Assembly: GCA_958298945.1 (NCBI GenBank)
Contig: OY282605.1
Span: 10,315,811-10,379,810, forward strand
Reading direction: 5' to 3'
From: Atherix ibis
Taxonomy: Eukaryota; Arthropoda; Insecta; Diptera; Athericidae
Length of the DNA stretch: 64,000 nucleotides
The notes beneath the pieces are model-generated. The model did not search any database. It saw only the letters and a list, made by a program, of their open reading frames with translations, and was not told where the DNA came from. Each line of letters begins with the position of its first letter. Positions within the stretch are counted from its first letter, which is position 1. Positions 1-11,610 of the stretch are shown piece by piece. The position numbers and the translations under genes are program-made.

Positions 1-249
1 ATCTACATTAGGGCTCAAATCTGAGGTTACTAATTTATTTACAATAAATATAGATAAATTTTCGACTGAAGATTTGATAAAAATTATAATTCAAGTTGAA
101 GTTTACTTTATTGCATATCCTTGATATTTTACATTTTTCTTCTAATACAATTTTAACACCATTTTCTCTTAGGAATATTTAATCCTTTGTTAGTTCTTAG
201 CTTTCTGCTATCCCTGAATTTATGTCTAATTCATATATAATATTTTAAT
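1..249. other. AT-rich sequence, no feature seen
   Basis: No gene, repeat or RNA is recognisable in this short left-edge stretch. It may be a continuation of the decayed non-LTR element that follows, but I can see no protein homology in it. Confidence 0.5.
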
Positions 250-960
250 GAAAACATTCTTACACCCTAAACTTAATCTTAACCCTTAAATCTACTCTTA
301 TAAGTATTCTTAAAAGAAATTTTATAAAACTAAATTCTATGTTTAAATACGGCAACTGCTGCGTTCTTTTGTATCCTCTTGATCCCCTTCGGTGCTCCCG
401 ACCACGAGTGATGTAATTGCTAACCTCGATATTATTCCTTAGGGCTTCTTCCAATAGAAGTAACGGTGACAGGTACTTGGAGTTTCTCAAGATCTCCAGT
501 AATATGTTATCCGTTAGCTGCCTTATTTCCCTGTTTTGATGATGGAGTAACGATTTAACCCATTTGTGAATTATTTCCATTTGCAATACTAAATACAAAT
601 GGAGAAACACCTGCCATCCGGTACAACCTGTCGTTTGATATAAACTTTTTTGTCTTTCTAGATCTGCCGAGCCCTGTGGCTTTTTGTAGGATCTTCTTTT
701 CAATCCTGTACAGTTCAGTTGCTACTGTTGGGGAAAAAGATGATCAGATGGGGAAGTCGTAGCATAAATACGCTCTTATAAATTGCTTATAAATAATGTG
801 TTTGAAGTCCTTACGTTAGCTTTTTTAATTTTATCCCTGATAAAGGAGTTGAATTTGACGTTCTTGTTAAGATTCAAGCCTAGATAATTAAGATTCACTA
901 TGCGCCTCATTTTCGAGTCACCCTTATCTCCAAATCCACAGTCTACACGAATTTCTTCTT
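250..960 (-). pseudogene. non-LTR retrotransposon, C-terminal reverse-transcriptase relic
   Basis: Read on the minus strand, about 950 to 780 gives a segment resembling the region after the catalytic domain of non-LTR reverse transcriptases (VNLNYLGLNLNKNVKF, compare the family's YLGVxLDxKL box). About 710 to 540 then gives LYRIEKKILQKATG and NDRLYRMAGVSPF, which look like the conserved C-terminal part downstream of it. The reading frame shifts several times. A 147-codon open frame at 260-703 lies partly out of register with this match, so I do not regard it as a gene. The catalytic core is not seen. The clade (Jockey or CR1-like) is a guess; the assignment to non-LTR elements is moderately secure. 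Confidence 0.42.
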
Positions 961-2667
961 CTTTGAAATTTTATTTTCTTTAAAATTTAAAAAATCTTAA
1001 AGAAAACGTTTAAAAAAATAAAAAAAAAATATTTATACTATGAAATATTAATAAACAATGTTTAATTTAAAATTGGTTAATAAAATTTCTAACAAAGAAA
1101 TCTCAACAAATTTGGAAAAAGTCTCTAAATGTATCATAAAAGTTCCCATTTTATTATTATCAAAAAAGATATTATGCAAAATAATTTACCAAAGAATAAA
1201 ATAGTATTTAAAATGTAATAGATTTTTGTATATGTTTATAGCTTAAATTTGTATTAACAATCGATAAATAGGTCTGTAAACAATGTTGACCTAAAACCAC
1301 GAATGAATTTCAAATTAGCATGTTTTGTCACGATTATGAGCTAACTCCAAAGGGTATTCATTAACTCGTAGCACCTGTGGAGAGCGTGCCTAGAATCATT
1401 TACCAGCCATAAAAGGACCTTTCAACTCTCGCTACGATTCGTCTACATTTTTATGTGCTTATAACTGATTAAATAGCGACAATTCGTCTTGTTCAAATGA
1501 TTTTTTCCAACATATACTAATGTTGGAAAAATATTTCCCATTTAGAAAAAATGTAAATATAATTTTGCCAACAACAAATTCCATAAAAAATAATATTGCT
1601 TGTTGGTAGTTGAAAGTTTGTTGCATTCCAATTAGGACTAGAAGGATTAAAGTTTTGCGTGAAAACAAATTATTACGACGGCGAAATTCTTCTTGATACG
1701 CTAATTAATCACGTGCAAGAAACCTTTGCAATTTTCCTTTCACTAACCGAAAAGCCATTTGCATAAAATTACGAGAAAACAAAATTTACATTCTTTGTTG
1801 TTCGTCCTTTTTTATTTTGCTTGTTACTACAACCGGAAAGCAATTGAATTCATAAATGCCAATAAACATTATAAAATGTTCGTCTATTATGAATTTTGTT
1901 TAGAAAAGAAACAATTTCAACAATTTTAAGGTCAACTAGAAGAGAATACAAGCGAAACTGGGAATTTTGCTTCGATAAAAACAAATTATTATTAAATGCA
2001 GCTCATCAAGACTAGCTGAACATATTATACCAGCAACATTGTTATTGTAAATTAACCCTAAGGGTATTGTAAGCTTAATGATAATTCCTTCGAATTTCTT
2101 TAACACAGAACTAACACTAGCTCAGTAATGGATTTTTCAATAAGAACAAAAAAGTTTAGTGGAAAAAGTGTATCCCAACTGGTTTGGATGAGAAAGAATC
2201 GTCAAGGATTTAAAGCTTTCGGGCTATTTTTAAGAAAATTTACTTAACTTTTTTAAACAAATTCTCGGTGAAGAAATTTAATCAAAATTACCTCATTTCC
2301 TTGCGAACTTAATTAATTTCACTTCCTAACAAGATGTTAGGCTAATTTTAAACGTGCCGTTTCGTATATACCCATAATTATGTAAGAGATACTCTGTTGT
2401 GAAATGGGAAAAAAAATTCCGAAAAATAAACTACCAATCGAGATGATATTTTAATGGTGATTTTATGTATACAAATTTTTATGAATGGTGATTTTTTTTT
2501 ATTTTTGCGCAGAGAAAATTATAAGAAAACCAATTATTTTCTTATTAGGGAATAATTTTAAGAAGTAGTTGATTTTTCATTGAATGTCCGAAAGATAACT
2601 GACCATAGTATCCGTGAAAATGCAAATGTAACAATTTTTATCTTATACACATCAATCTCTATCAAAG
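961..2667. other. AT-rich intergenic sequence, no gene seen
   Basis: Long runs of A and T and only short frames with no recognisable domain. The 69-codon minus frame at 1459-1668 is hydrophobic and low in complexity and has no motif. Confidence 0.5.
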
Positions 2668-2893
2668 TCAAGCTTAAAACTAAGTGATTGCGGATTTTGT
2701 CAATAGATGGTATTAGCTCATTTTTTTGTTATGTCAACGTGTTCAAAGCACCTAACCTATATTGTTTTATTGTTGCTTGGACTTCCGCCTTTAATTTAGT
2801 AAAAAATTGTATCGTTTAGCTATTTAGTTTTTGTTTTCATCCAAATTTTAAAATGGAAGTACAAGACGTGCTTTTTAGACATATTTTAATGCA

Positions 2894-4160
2894 CGAGGGT
2901 CGTTCAATAAGTCCTTAGAAAAAGATGGAAAAAACTGTTTTTTAAAAAAAAAATTTTTATTTTTCAACATAATCTCAACCGTTTTTGCAAAAATTTTATC
3001 CCGTCCAAAAAATAGGATTTCGGAAGTTCTGCAAAATACTCATCCGTTTGAGCAATTGCGTCCTCGTTGGAATTGAAGCGTCGTCCGCCAAGCCATTTCT
3101 TCAAATTGGGGAAAAGAAAATAAATACTCGGGGCCAAATCTGGTGAATAAGCGGGATGCTGCAACAATTCCATTCTCAATTCCACAATTTTGGCCATGGA
3201 AACAGCGCAGGTGTGCACACGCGCATTGTCCTGATGCAAGAGGATTTTTTTCTTCTTCAGATGGGGGCGTTTCTCTTTGATTTTCTCGCTCAACCGTTGC
3301 AATAACGATGCTAAATACGCTCCTATTATTGTTTTTCCTTTTTCCAAGTAGTCGATAGAAATGATGCCCTGCGAATCCCAAAAGACCGTGAACATCACCT
3401 TGCCGGCCGATGGCACAGTTTTTGCTTCCTTCGGAGCCCGTTCACCCTTGAAAATCCACTGTGATGACTGTCTCTTCGTTTCTGGAGTGTAGTAGTGTAT
3501 CCAGGTTTCGTCCACAGTGACATATTGACGAAGGAATTCAGCAGGATTGCGATGAAAGAGTGCCAACATAGCCTCAGAGTCCACTACACGATTGCGCTTA
3601 TTCTCCTCTGAGAGCAAACGCGGCACCCATCTTGCCGAAATTTTTTTCACAGACAATTTTTCATGCAAAATTGAAGCGACTGTACCTTGTGATATGCCCG
3701 TGGCCTCAACTTATTCGCGCACTTTAATTCGCCGATCGTTCAAAATCAGATCGTGAATTTTGTCGTTGATTTCAGGAGTAGACACCTCAACTGGGCGTCC
3801 TGAACGATGTTCATCTTTTGTGGATGAACGGCCACGTTTAAATTCATTCACCCAATTGTAAACCGTCGCAAACACAGGTGCAGATGTGCCATGAACTGCA
3901 TCCAACTCGGCTTTGATTTCTTTCGGGCTTAAGCCTTTCAAATAAAGATGTTTGATGACAGCCCTAAACTCGCTTTTTTCCATTGTTATGCACAAATAAA
4001 TGTCGTTAGCTTTAATCGATGATAGAAATTGACCTACGCTATGGATTGAGCTGAAATTTTGACAGCTTTCCTGTCGATAATTCTACTTACAAAAAAAATC
4101 TTTACCGACACTACGAGCGCAATTTTTTGGATTTGCTAAGGACTTATTGAACGACCCTCG
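2894..4160 (-). mobile_element. irritans-type mariner, near full length (copy 1)
   Basis: The termini are inverted repeats starting CGAGGGTCGTTCAATAAGTC, at 2894 and, reversed, ending at 4160. TA follows the right end at 4161 and CA precedes the left end, so the TA duplication has decayed on one side. Length is 1267 bp, 21 bp less than the sister copy at 16015-17302. That 21 bp is explained by a deletion near the C-terminus of the transposase. It lies in the N-terminal codons of the mellifera-type host mariner, in reverse orientation. Confidence 0.93.
2964..3983 (-). pseudogene. irritans-type mariner transposase (copy 1)
   Basis: The start is the ATG at 3983 (MEKSEFRAVIKHL), the typical irritans N-terminus, 12 bases inside a longer frame. 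The N-terminal helix-turn-helix half runs to a TAA at 3711-3713, where the sister copy has a leucine TTA. The same frame continues without shift to 2964. Seen in the second half are WVPRLLSEENK, the first catalytic aspartate in VTVDETWIHYY, and the second in LLHQDNARVHT. The third position, normally SDYFLF, reads SIYFLF, so the D34D triad is incomplete. The C-terminus is also 7 codons short and ends KRLRLC. The nonsense codon and the lost aspartate make activity very unlikely. Confidence 0.93.
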
Positions 4161-4719
4161 TACTATTTCCGAAAAGGCAAGAACCCATCGCAGGTACACA
4201 AGAACTTATGTGTCGTATATGGGAATGACGCCTTGAATGAGGCAGTGTCAAAATTGGTTTGCTAAATTTCGTTCTGGTCGGCTATTTAATGTTGATGAGA
4301 CCAATATCAAGGCCATTATCGATTTAGATCGTCATATCACAACACGTGAGATTGCAGAGAATCTCAATGTATCACATAAATGAATTGAAAAAAAATTAAA
4401 ACAGCTGGGCTATGTTAAGAAACTCGATTTATGGATTCCTCACAAGCTTAAGGAAATTCATTTGACGCAACGCATTAGCATCTTTGATTCGCTTCTGAAA
4501 CTCAACGAAAACGGATCCATTTCTGAAACGACTAATAACTGGCGACGAAAACAACGTTAATCGGAAACGATCGTGGGTAATGCGAGATGAACCACCTCAG
4601 ACGACATCAAAAGCTGAGATGCACCAAAAGAAGATTATACTGTCAGTTTGGTGGGATTATTAAGGAATTCTGCACTTTGAACTTTTACCAAGAAACCAAA
4701 CGATTAATTCTACCGTATA
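4161..4719 (+). other. middle segment of the split mellifera-type mariner
   Basis: This stretch between the two inserts is host-mariner coding sequence from residue 15 or so to the central catalytic region. It keeps the order of the parent gene, which shows that both inserts entered one element rather than two unrelated fragments lying side by side. Confidence 0.8.
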
Positions 4720-5985
4720 CCACCTTGATCAAAAAGTTACCGGAATTTATTCAGAAAATTAAAAATACAAATTTATTCATCTAAATCTATATTGTCCCCT
4801 TCAAAGTAATCCCCATCGACTTAAGCACACTTATGCCAGCGCTTGATCCAATCCTCGAAACATTTTTTATATTCGGTTTTCGGTATGTCCATCAGTGCTT
4901 CCTGCGATTTTTCCATTACTTCCTCTCGACTGTTGAAACGCGTTCCCCGTAATGGTTTTTTAACTCGATTGAACAGAAAGAAGTCACAGGGAGCTAAATC
5001 AGGTGAATTTGTTGTATTTTTCGACAAAAAATTACGAATAATGATGGCACTGTGCGACGGTGTGTTATCATGGTGCAAAATCCACGAGTTTTCTGCCGAC
5101 AATTCTGGTCTCTTTCGGCGAATTGCTTCACGCAAACGTCTTATAACGCCCCAGTAATACTCTTTGTTTACTGTACGGCCTTCTGGCAAAAATTCATGAT
5201 GCACTACACCGTTGTAATCCATGAAAACCGTGAGCATTGCCTTCTTTTTTGACTGAAAACGACGTGGTTTTTTTGGTTTCGGCTCATTTGGTGAACGCCA
5301 TTCACTTGCCTGATGTCTGGATTGCATGTGGTACTCATAAACCAACGTCTCGTCTCCAGTAATGATCCTTTTGATGAATGTGGGATCGGATTCTGCCTCG
5401 CAAATCATGTCTTTTGCGACGTCAAGACTGTCTCTTTTTTGCATGAAATTGAGGTCTTTTGGCATCAACTTTGCTGCTACACGACGGAAACCCAAATCAT
5501 TAACCAAAATGTCTTAGATGGATCCATAGGCAATGTTCAAGTCCTCCGCTATCTCTCTGATGGTTAATTTACGGTTATTGACCAACATTTCTTTTACTTT
5601 ATCAATGTTTTCGTCGGTTTTCGATGTCGATGGTCTGACACTGCGTTCATCATCTTCGATTGACTCACGAACACTTTTGAACCGGTCGTACCACTGGTAA
5701 ACGACCGTTTATTTTAGAGAATCGTTGCCGAAACACTTTTCCAATATTTCCAAAGTTCGCGCACCATTAAATTTGTTTTTAAAACAAGTTCGTTGTTGCA
5801 AATTTAAATCCATTTCTAAAATTGTAAAAAATCGCCAACACACACAGAAATAGATGTACTCTTGGCTACGTAACTTTTGCAAATATCAAGCTATGACGCT
5901 AAGATTTAGAGGGAATATCAACAACAGATGTACCAACTTAACTCTAAATCGGAACGATGGGACCGCCACTTACCAATCAAGGTGG
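4720..5985 (-). mobile_element. mariner of a third lineage, near full length
   Basis: Short inverted termini CCACCTTGAT start at 4720 and end, reversed, at 5985. TA lies at 4718-4719 and TT at 5986-5987. Length is 1266 bp. The transposase differs clearly from the irritans, mauritiana and mellifera types in this window; I do not assign a subfamily. It is inserted in the central coding region of the mellifera host element. The host reads on at 5988. Confidence 0.88.
4773..5813 (-). pseudogene. mariner transposase, third lineage, broken
   Basis: The ATG at 5813 gives MDLNLQQRTCFKNKFNGART, then a helix-turn-helix region (WYDRFKS, LTIREIAEDLNI). Three in-frame stops interrupt it: two near residues 45 and 105, where neighbours in the family have glutamine or similar, and one about 15 codons before the end (after WHKCA). 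The catalytic half shows TGDETLVYEY, where the usual W after DET is L, then LHHDNTPSH and APCDFFLF. Only 27 residues separate the second and third aspartates instead of 34, because a 21-base in-frame deletion removed the residues before SPDLAP. The end DYFEGDN is typical of many mariners. Confidence 0.88.
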
Positions 5986-6402
5986 TTCGTTCAATAACTC
6001 GTCAAACTGACGGCCAGAATTTGCAAATCGTAAAGGTGTTGTTTTCCAGCATGACAATGCAAAGCCGCACACATCTTTGGTCACTCGCCAAAAATTATTG
6101 GAATTAAGTTGGATTCACCATATAGCCCTGACCTAGCATCATCAGATTACCATTTATGCAGATCTCTTTAAATGGTAAAATTTTTAAAGACGTTGATGAT
6201 GTAAAATCACATTTAATTCAGTTTTTTACTAGCAAAACTAATAAGTTTTACGAACACGGAATTATGACACTGATTGAATGATGGCAAAGGATCATCGACA
6301 AAAATGGACAATATTTAATTGAATAAAGTTTTATTTTTAAGTAAAAATTTTGAATTTTTCTTCTTATTTAAAATCCGCAATCACTTAGTTGCCAACCCAA
6401 TA

Positions 6403-7398
6403 ATTAGGTAATTCGATAAAAAATGAGTTCTTTTTTAATTTTTCCATAGAACATTTTAATAAAATGATAAAAATTAAGTCCTTTAAACTCTAAAATAAAT
6501 TACATAAATGGTTTTTGATGGTACAAAAACAATTATTTCTACTAAAGTAGAATACTGAATATTTTTTATGAGCTAAGCTTAAAACTGACAAGGTTATTCT
6601 ATCAAAAATAAAATACGATTAAACAGCAGTGATTCCTCTAATTTTTAGTGATCTATGTGCGAAAATTTTTCCAAAAGTAAAACTATTTTTTGCAACAATA
6701 AAAAAAATGTTTTTCTTACGATATAAAAAAAAATGATAAAATAAGAGTAGTCTAACAAATACCCATCCATGTAAATAACCACTTAACGCACATCTCTATG
6801 GTTCCCAGGTAAATGAGATATAATTTAAAATTATAATTATAATTTAAAAACTATAATTACATTAAGTAAGTAGGTTAAAATATTCGAATGGAAAAAATAG
6901 AAGCATTTTGTAGGCTTATCTTGTAAAAATATAATCTGGTTCTTACCTTTTTTCAACTGCAAATACTTAAGTAATAATTTTCATTAAAAATATTTAACAT
7001 AATTTTAAACGTTTTATTTAAGGCTAATTAATATCAAAAATTTTCTCTTCTATCTTTTGTTGTCAACCATTCCGAATTAAGCTTGATTTAAATTAATATT
7101 ATTTTCATTATTTATATAAGATTTTACTCTCATCAAAAAAGTCTACAAAATCTTTTATTTATTTTAAATTAATTTTTTCGCATACAGCAAATTTAAAGTT
7201 TTTATATTGCACTAATATTACAGATTTATCTCCATTGAAAGGTTTATATTTTTTTAACAAAATTTTTCAATGCCCGATAATCCATAATATTAATTGTACG
7301 ATGATAAAACTATTAAATCGAAGGATATCCAATCTTTTACCTAATTTTTTGGAAATAGTTATTCTAAATTTTTGTACACATTTAAGTAATTTTTACTA
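6403..7398. other. AT-rich spacer between mariners, nothing seen
   Basis: Very AT-rich, with no open frame of note, no terminal repeats and no protein homology recognised. Confidence 0.5.
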
Positions 7399-7400
7399 AA

Positions 7401-8303
7401 CCAGGGGTATAAGCTTATACTAAAAATTATCCGCTGTTTGGTCATAGATGGCGTGAGTGAGCGTATTAAGCTACCATGGGCACGCCATACTTTTTCTTAT
7501 GAGTTTGACATCTGTCAACATTAATCAGTGCACATTATCAGCAATTTCGTACAACAACATACATTTTTCCTTTGGTAATCATGTCTAGTTTTGTGCCAGA
7601 AGAAGAGCATATGCGGGAAGCTCCGCTTTTCTGCTTCAATTTGAAGAAACCGGCTGCCGAATCGGATTGTGACAGACGATGAAAAGTGGATATATTTCGA
7701 GAATCCTAAACGCAAGAAATCAACATCTTCCCCAAGACCAAATCGCTTCGGATGGAAGACGATGCTGTGCGTTTGCTGGGATCAGCAGGGTATCGTCTAC
7801 TATAAGATATTGAAACCTGGTGAAGCTGTCAATGCCCACCGCAACCACCAACAACTGATCAAATTGCAATGTGCTCTGCGTGAAAAAAGGACGGATTATC
7901 AAAAAAGACATGAGAAGCTGATTTTCCTCCATGACAACGCACTATCGCACACGTCAAAAATGGTCCCAAACTACTTGGAGACACTCAACTGGAAGGTACT
8001 ACCCCACCACGCTTATTCACCAGACCTGGTCCCCTTGTGACTACCACCGGTTTTCGTTGATGGGCCACGCGGTCGCTGAGCAGCACTTCGATTCTTACGA
8101 AGACGTCCAAAAATGGCTTGATGGGTGGTTTGCCTCGAAAGAGAAGGAATTTTTTTGGCGTGGTATCCACAAATTTCCCGAGAGATGGGAAAAATATCTA
8201 ACCAGCGAAGGCAAGTACTTTGAATAAATTTGTTTTTGCTTTCTATGAAAAAAACATGTGTTTTTTTGACTAAAAAACAACGGATTTAAGCTTATATACC
8301 TGG
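7401..8303 (+). mobile_element. mauritiana-type mariner, internally deleted (copy 1)
   Basis: The left terminus CCAGGGGTATAAGCTTATAC at 7401 and the reversed right terminus ending CCTGG at 8303 form the inverted repeats. TA follows at 8304, while the left flank has AA. The termini resemble those of the mauritiana subfamily (Mos1-like CCAGGTGTACAAG). At 903 bp it is about 380 bp shorter than the copy at 46228-47507. The loss lies between the N-terminal and catalytic parts of the gene. Confidence 0.9.
7581..8227 (+). pseudogene. mauritiana-type mariner transposase, deleted
   Basis: The ATG at 7581 gives MSSFVPEEEHMREAPLFCF, the mauritiana N-terminus. After about 25 residues (KKPAAES) it joins directly to the catalytic domain at VTDDEKWIYF near 7667. 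The helix-turn-helix region of about 130 residues is gone, and the joint shares a few bases (TCG) on both sides. The catalytic part then reads on: FLHDNALSHT with the second aspartate, then YSPDLVP. One extra base near 8035 shifts the frame just before the third aspartate (CDYHRFS). The last part, ending GKYFE at 8227, is read in the new frame. Confidence 0.9.
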
Positions 8304-8429
8304 TAATAACTTATTGTCAATACATAAGTTGTCAATAAGTAATTATTTTTTTGATTTTATGTTTTTTTTTTGCACAAGTTAAGTTAGCTCTCAGCGCTGA
8401 AAAATTATACGCAGTGAGCTGAGGTCTTC

Positions 8430-9240
8430 TAAAATAGATTTTTTTAAAACTTTTTTAGTAAATCACGTGACCAGTGACGCTTAAGTCTTCGATAGGTGTT
8501 GTTAGGGTGTAGAGAATAGTAATTGAACAAGGAGATTAGTATGATTGGAGATATGGGATTCAAACTTTTTATAACGAGACACAGTGACATCATGAACAAA
8601 AGCGACTTTGAGATCATGGTAGATAACAGTATTGCGTACATCAAAAGGAGCGACAACTGTTTTTGATTGAAGGAATTGGATTCGAAGGAAATTGTACGGT
8701 TAAGTAGCATTCCAAAGTTCTCGGCCGTAAGTCTTTATTGTCTATAGTAAGTTCAGATCTAGAAGTTGAAGTAGTTGTAGCTATCGTCTTTTCAGTTCTT
8801 ATCTTTTAATGATTTTATGTTATTTTGCACCTTTTAAACCATTTCTGGAGGATTTTGATTTGGGTTTGGAAAATTTTGAAAGCATGTTGGGGATTTTTAC
8901 TAGTTTCAACTCAGTCCGTATCATTAGCGTATGTAGCAAAGAAGGTATTGGGATAAATTGAGATATTTGATGTATAAATATTGTAGAAGGTGGGCCCAAG
9001 TAAACTCCCCTGTGGGACACTAGAAATTATCGGAGAAATATTTAAAGTTTGTTGAATTTATTTACTTGAAAGTCTCTATTACAAAAAAAAGAATATTAGG
9101 GCTAGGCAATAGATGGAAAAGAGAATCTTTTTGAATTGCCGAAGCAATTCCGGGTACCAAACTATATCACAAGCATGACTTATATCAAGATTGAAGATAT
9201 TAAAAAAAAACAAAATTGTTTTTAAATGAATACATTAGCA
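8430..9240 (-). pseudogene. Jockey-clade non-LTR retrotransposon, 3' half (fragment 1)
   Basis: On the minus strand, 9018 to 8930 reads VPQGSLLGPTFYNIYTSNI, the reverse-transcriptase motif before the active site. It is followed by ATYANDTD, where the catalytic FADD-type box is degraded. Further on come LRIQFLQSKTV, APFDVRNTVIYHDLKV and finally TYRRLKRHWSRDLL at about 8475, the typical Jockey C-terminus. The frame shifts several times. The part upstream of VPQG extends to about 9240. Nothing of the endonuclease or gag region is present. The neighbouring fragment at 9245-9890 covers an overlapping part of the same protein. Confidence 0.8.
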
Positions 9241-9244
9241 ACGA

Positions 9245-9890
9245 GTATTTTTGATTGAAGGAATTGGATTCGAAGGGAATTGTAATGCTAAGTGCGACCT
9301 CAGATTTCTAGTTCGTAAGTCGAAATGGGTTTCCCTAGGGAATTGCATTAAAGTACTTTACTATATTTTATAAATTTATAAAGTTTATCTAGAAATCAAA
9401 GTAGTTGGCGATATTTTGGAACTTACATGTCAATCGTTTGTCTAACTATAGTCATTGATATATAGTCCTTGAAGTTTTTACACCATGTGGACAGATTTTT
9501 GTTCGTCTACTTTTATTGTCTACTCGGTAGACGGGTTTTGAATTTTAAGTTTAGAGTATTTTTAGGGAATCTTGCAGATTTCTAGAAGTAAGATAATCCG
9601 TATTATCTGCGTATGTAACAGAGGACATGTTAGGACGGATAATAATATCGGATCTATAAATGTTGTAGAAGATGGGCCCGAATATACTCCCCTGTGAGAC
9701 ACCAGAAAATATCGGAGAAATATTGAAGTTTGTTGGATTTATTTACTTAAAAATCTCTGTTACAAAAAAATGGATCTTAGAGCTAGGAAATAGATGGGAA
9801 GAAAGATTCTCTTAAGTTGCCGAAGTAATTCCGGGTACTAAACATTATCTGAAGTATAACTTATATCAAGATCGAATATATTTAAAAAAA
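9245..9890 (-). pseudogene. Jockey-clade non-LTR retrotransposon, RT fragment 2
   Basis: On the minus strand, about 9880 to 9720 gives LDISYTSDNV and YPELLRQLKRIFLP. About 9705 to 9560 gives VSQGSIFGPIFYNIYRSDI and VTYADNTDYLTSRNLQDS, the catalytic region with the second aspartate changed to asparagine. The low-coordinate end (9250-9300) matches fragment 1 around 8655-8710. So the two fragments overlap in content over roughly 600 bp and stand head to tail. They differ at many positions, so any duplication is old. Confidence 0.78.
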
Positions 9891-11596
9891 AAACAAAAAT
9901 AAAAATTGTTATTTACTTAATTTATTTCTAATTAAAAATACAAAAAATTCATTAATTAAAAGAGTATTAATGCTATTTTTTATATAATTATATTTTGTTT
10001 TCGAAAATATTTATTACTTAAAAATTCCAAAATATTCCTCAAAATGGAAAATTACGAGAAATTTATTAAAAGCAATCAACAAACTGAAGAGTGCATGGTA
10101 TCCTAGTTCATATGCATAAGTACATATTGAAGTGAACTAAAACAAATTTTAGTAATAATCAAATAAAGTCAATTTACAAATTTGTATTTATCAATTAAAC
10201 AACCGTCCAATTAGTGATAAATCAATTTGAATATTTTGTATTTGCCCAAAATAAAATCGAACAAATTTTCACACTGATTAAAAGGCTCTTCAAATTGTTT
10301 TTTGGTTTGTATGCAAATATTTATATTTAAACAATATTTGGAATTTGTTACTAATTGTTTTGAAATTTTATAAAACCATTCTCAATGGAAATTCAATTTA
10401 CTATATTAGGCAAGAGAGTTTCGACAACAATCGGTGTCCGATACCATCATTATCATACATAGTTGTTTATTAATTTGGAATAACCCTTCAGATTTTTAAA
10501 GTTAATTCCTATTAATTTGATTCGAAATTTAAAAAAAAAATTTTTAAGGTAAAAAGTTTCTTATACAATCACTTTCGCAGGTAATGTACACCTTCAATGT
10601 AAAAGTTCATGAAAACTCAGTGGTCACGTTTTTGGTAACGTTCAACTGGGGAATCTGGAAACATTAATTTTTTATATCCATTCCCAGACTAAAAACAAAA
10701 TAAACCAAATTCGGCTTTCTACATTTGCCCTGCCAATAGCAGAGATCTATGAAGTCTGGAAGGAAGATTTGTGGTCCACTCATTCGTAGATTTATTTACG
10801 CGTCTGTGCGGTTTCAAGTGATAGAAAATACATAAATCAAAATTTGAAACCTTAAAAAGGGTTGGCATCCAGCTACTGGACCAAAGGCGGATGGTTAATC
10901 GGAAAGTGGATGCTGGTGCTTGTCGATGACATGTACGCATATAGCAAGGAACTTAAAGGTCTCTCTTCTATATTCTCGTGTCTAAATACGAATAGTCATA
11001 AAGTTCATGGATTTAAGTATGGACGAGTAAGTTTTTAAGGAGGTATTTTGCTTTTGACTACAGTTCGTATACGATTTATTACAGAAAAGGTAATTTTATT
11101 AAGAATATTATTTATTTATGACTGAAACAAAATTTGTGATTGTATTGATTGATGAGCATTGGTTTTTACTCAATTTTAAAGATATTACCTCATTTTACTA
11201 CCAAATTGGTCAATTGATATTCTTGAATCGTTTGAGAAAAGGTTATGTTAATGTGAAGGTGTTTTTTTTTTAAATATTTATTCACTTGTAAAAATTTGGC
11301 CTATTTAAGAGTTATTATTTTGAACAATTTTCAATATTTTATTAAATTTTTGTTGCTGAATTTTTTTATAAATGAGTAATTTTTTTTTAAAAAAAAGGGA
11401 TTTTCTTTAATTTAATTTTTTATCTCAATAAACTTTTAGAAACGATTCACAATATAATTTTTTCAATCTAAAATATTTGTTAAAAATAGTAAACTTTAGT
11501 TATTAATTATGTTAAAAAGATTTGGAAGACAAGCATTTATTATTATTATAACCGAAATTGTTATCCAGACTATGAGATAGTTAATATTTAGTCTTT
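9891..11596. other. AT-rich intergenic sequence with one unassigned patch
   Basis: Mostly AT-rich. The stretch 10700-10960 is less AT-rich and has a 73-codon minus frame at 10719-10940 with no motif I recognise. It could be the edge of an old element, but nothing in it proves this. Confidence 0.4.
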
Positions 11597-11610
11597 GAGT
11601 CTTGTGGGCT
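11597..11610. repeat. target-site duplication, left copy, of R1-clade element
   Basis: GAGTCTTGTGGGCT here is repeated exactly at 13628-13641, directly after the A-rich 3' end of the element. A 14-bp duplication is the size known for R1 insertion. Confidence 0.93.

Larger units (their letters stand above)
2853..6326 (+). pseudogene. mellifera-type mariner transposase, interrupted
   Basis: The ATG at 2853 starts MEVQDVLFRHILM. The frame breaks at the irritans insertion and resumes after 4162 as YFRKGKN, then FAKFRSG, VDETNIKAIIDLDRHITT and LKQLGYVKKLDLWIPH, the bipartite helix-turn-helix DNA-binding part. The catalytic half begins near 4540 (TGDENN, with the usual tryptophan missing) and is cut again at 4719. 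After 5986 it resumes as RPEFANRKGVVFQHDNAKPH, which holds the second catalytic aspartate. It ends as IIDKNGQYLIE just before TAA near 6324. Several in-frame stops and a loss of roughly 10 residues beside the second insertion show it is dead. Confidence 0.85.
2668..6400 (+). mobile_element. mellifera-type mariner, split by two other mariners
   Basis: The 3' terminus at about 6370-6400 reads inward as TTGGGTTGGCAACTAAGTGA and is followed by TA at 6401. The matching 5' inner terminus AACTAAGTGATTGCGGATTT lies at 2678-2697, but its outer 10 bases are degenerate, so the exact 5' edge is approximate. Removing the inserts at 2894-4160 and 4720-5985 leaves about 1.2 kb, the usual mariner length. The terminal sequence and protein resemble the mellifera subfamily. 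The element cannot move itself, because its gene is broken by both insertions, stops and a deletion. Confidence 0.85.

Noticed and set aside
260..703. 147-codon minus frame as a host gene
   Set aside because: The neighbouring frame gives a better match to a non-LTR C-terminus (LYRIEKKILQKATG, RLYRMAGVSPF), so the long frame is mostly an out-of-register shadow.
2894..4160. Bacterial-style operon of two adjacent frames in the irritans mariner
   Set aside because: The two minus frames (2964-3668 and 3711-3995) are halves of one transposase in the same register, separated by a single stop codon.
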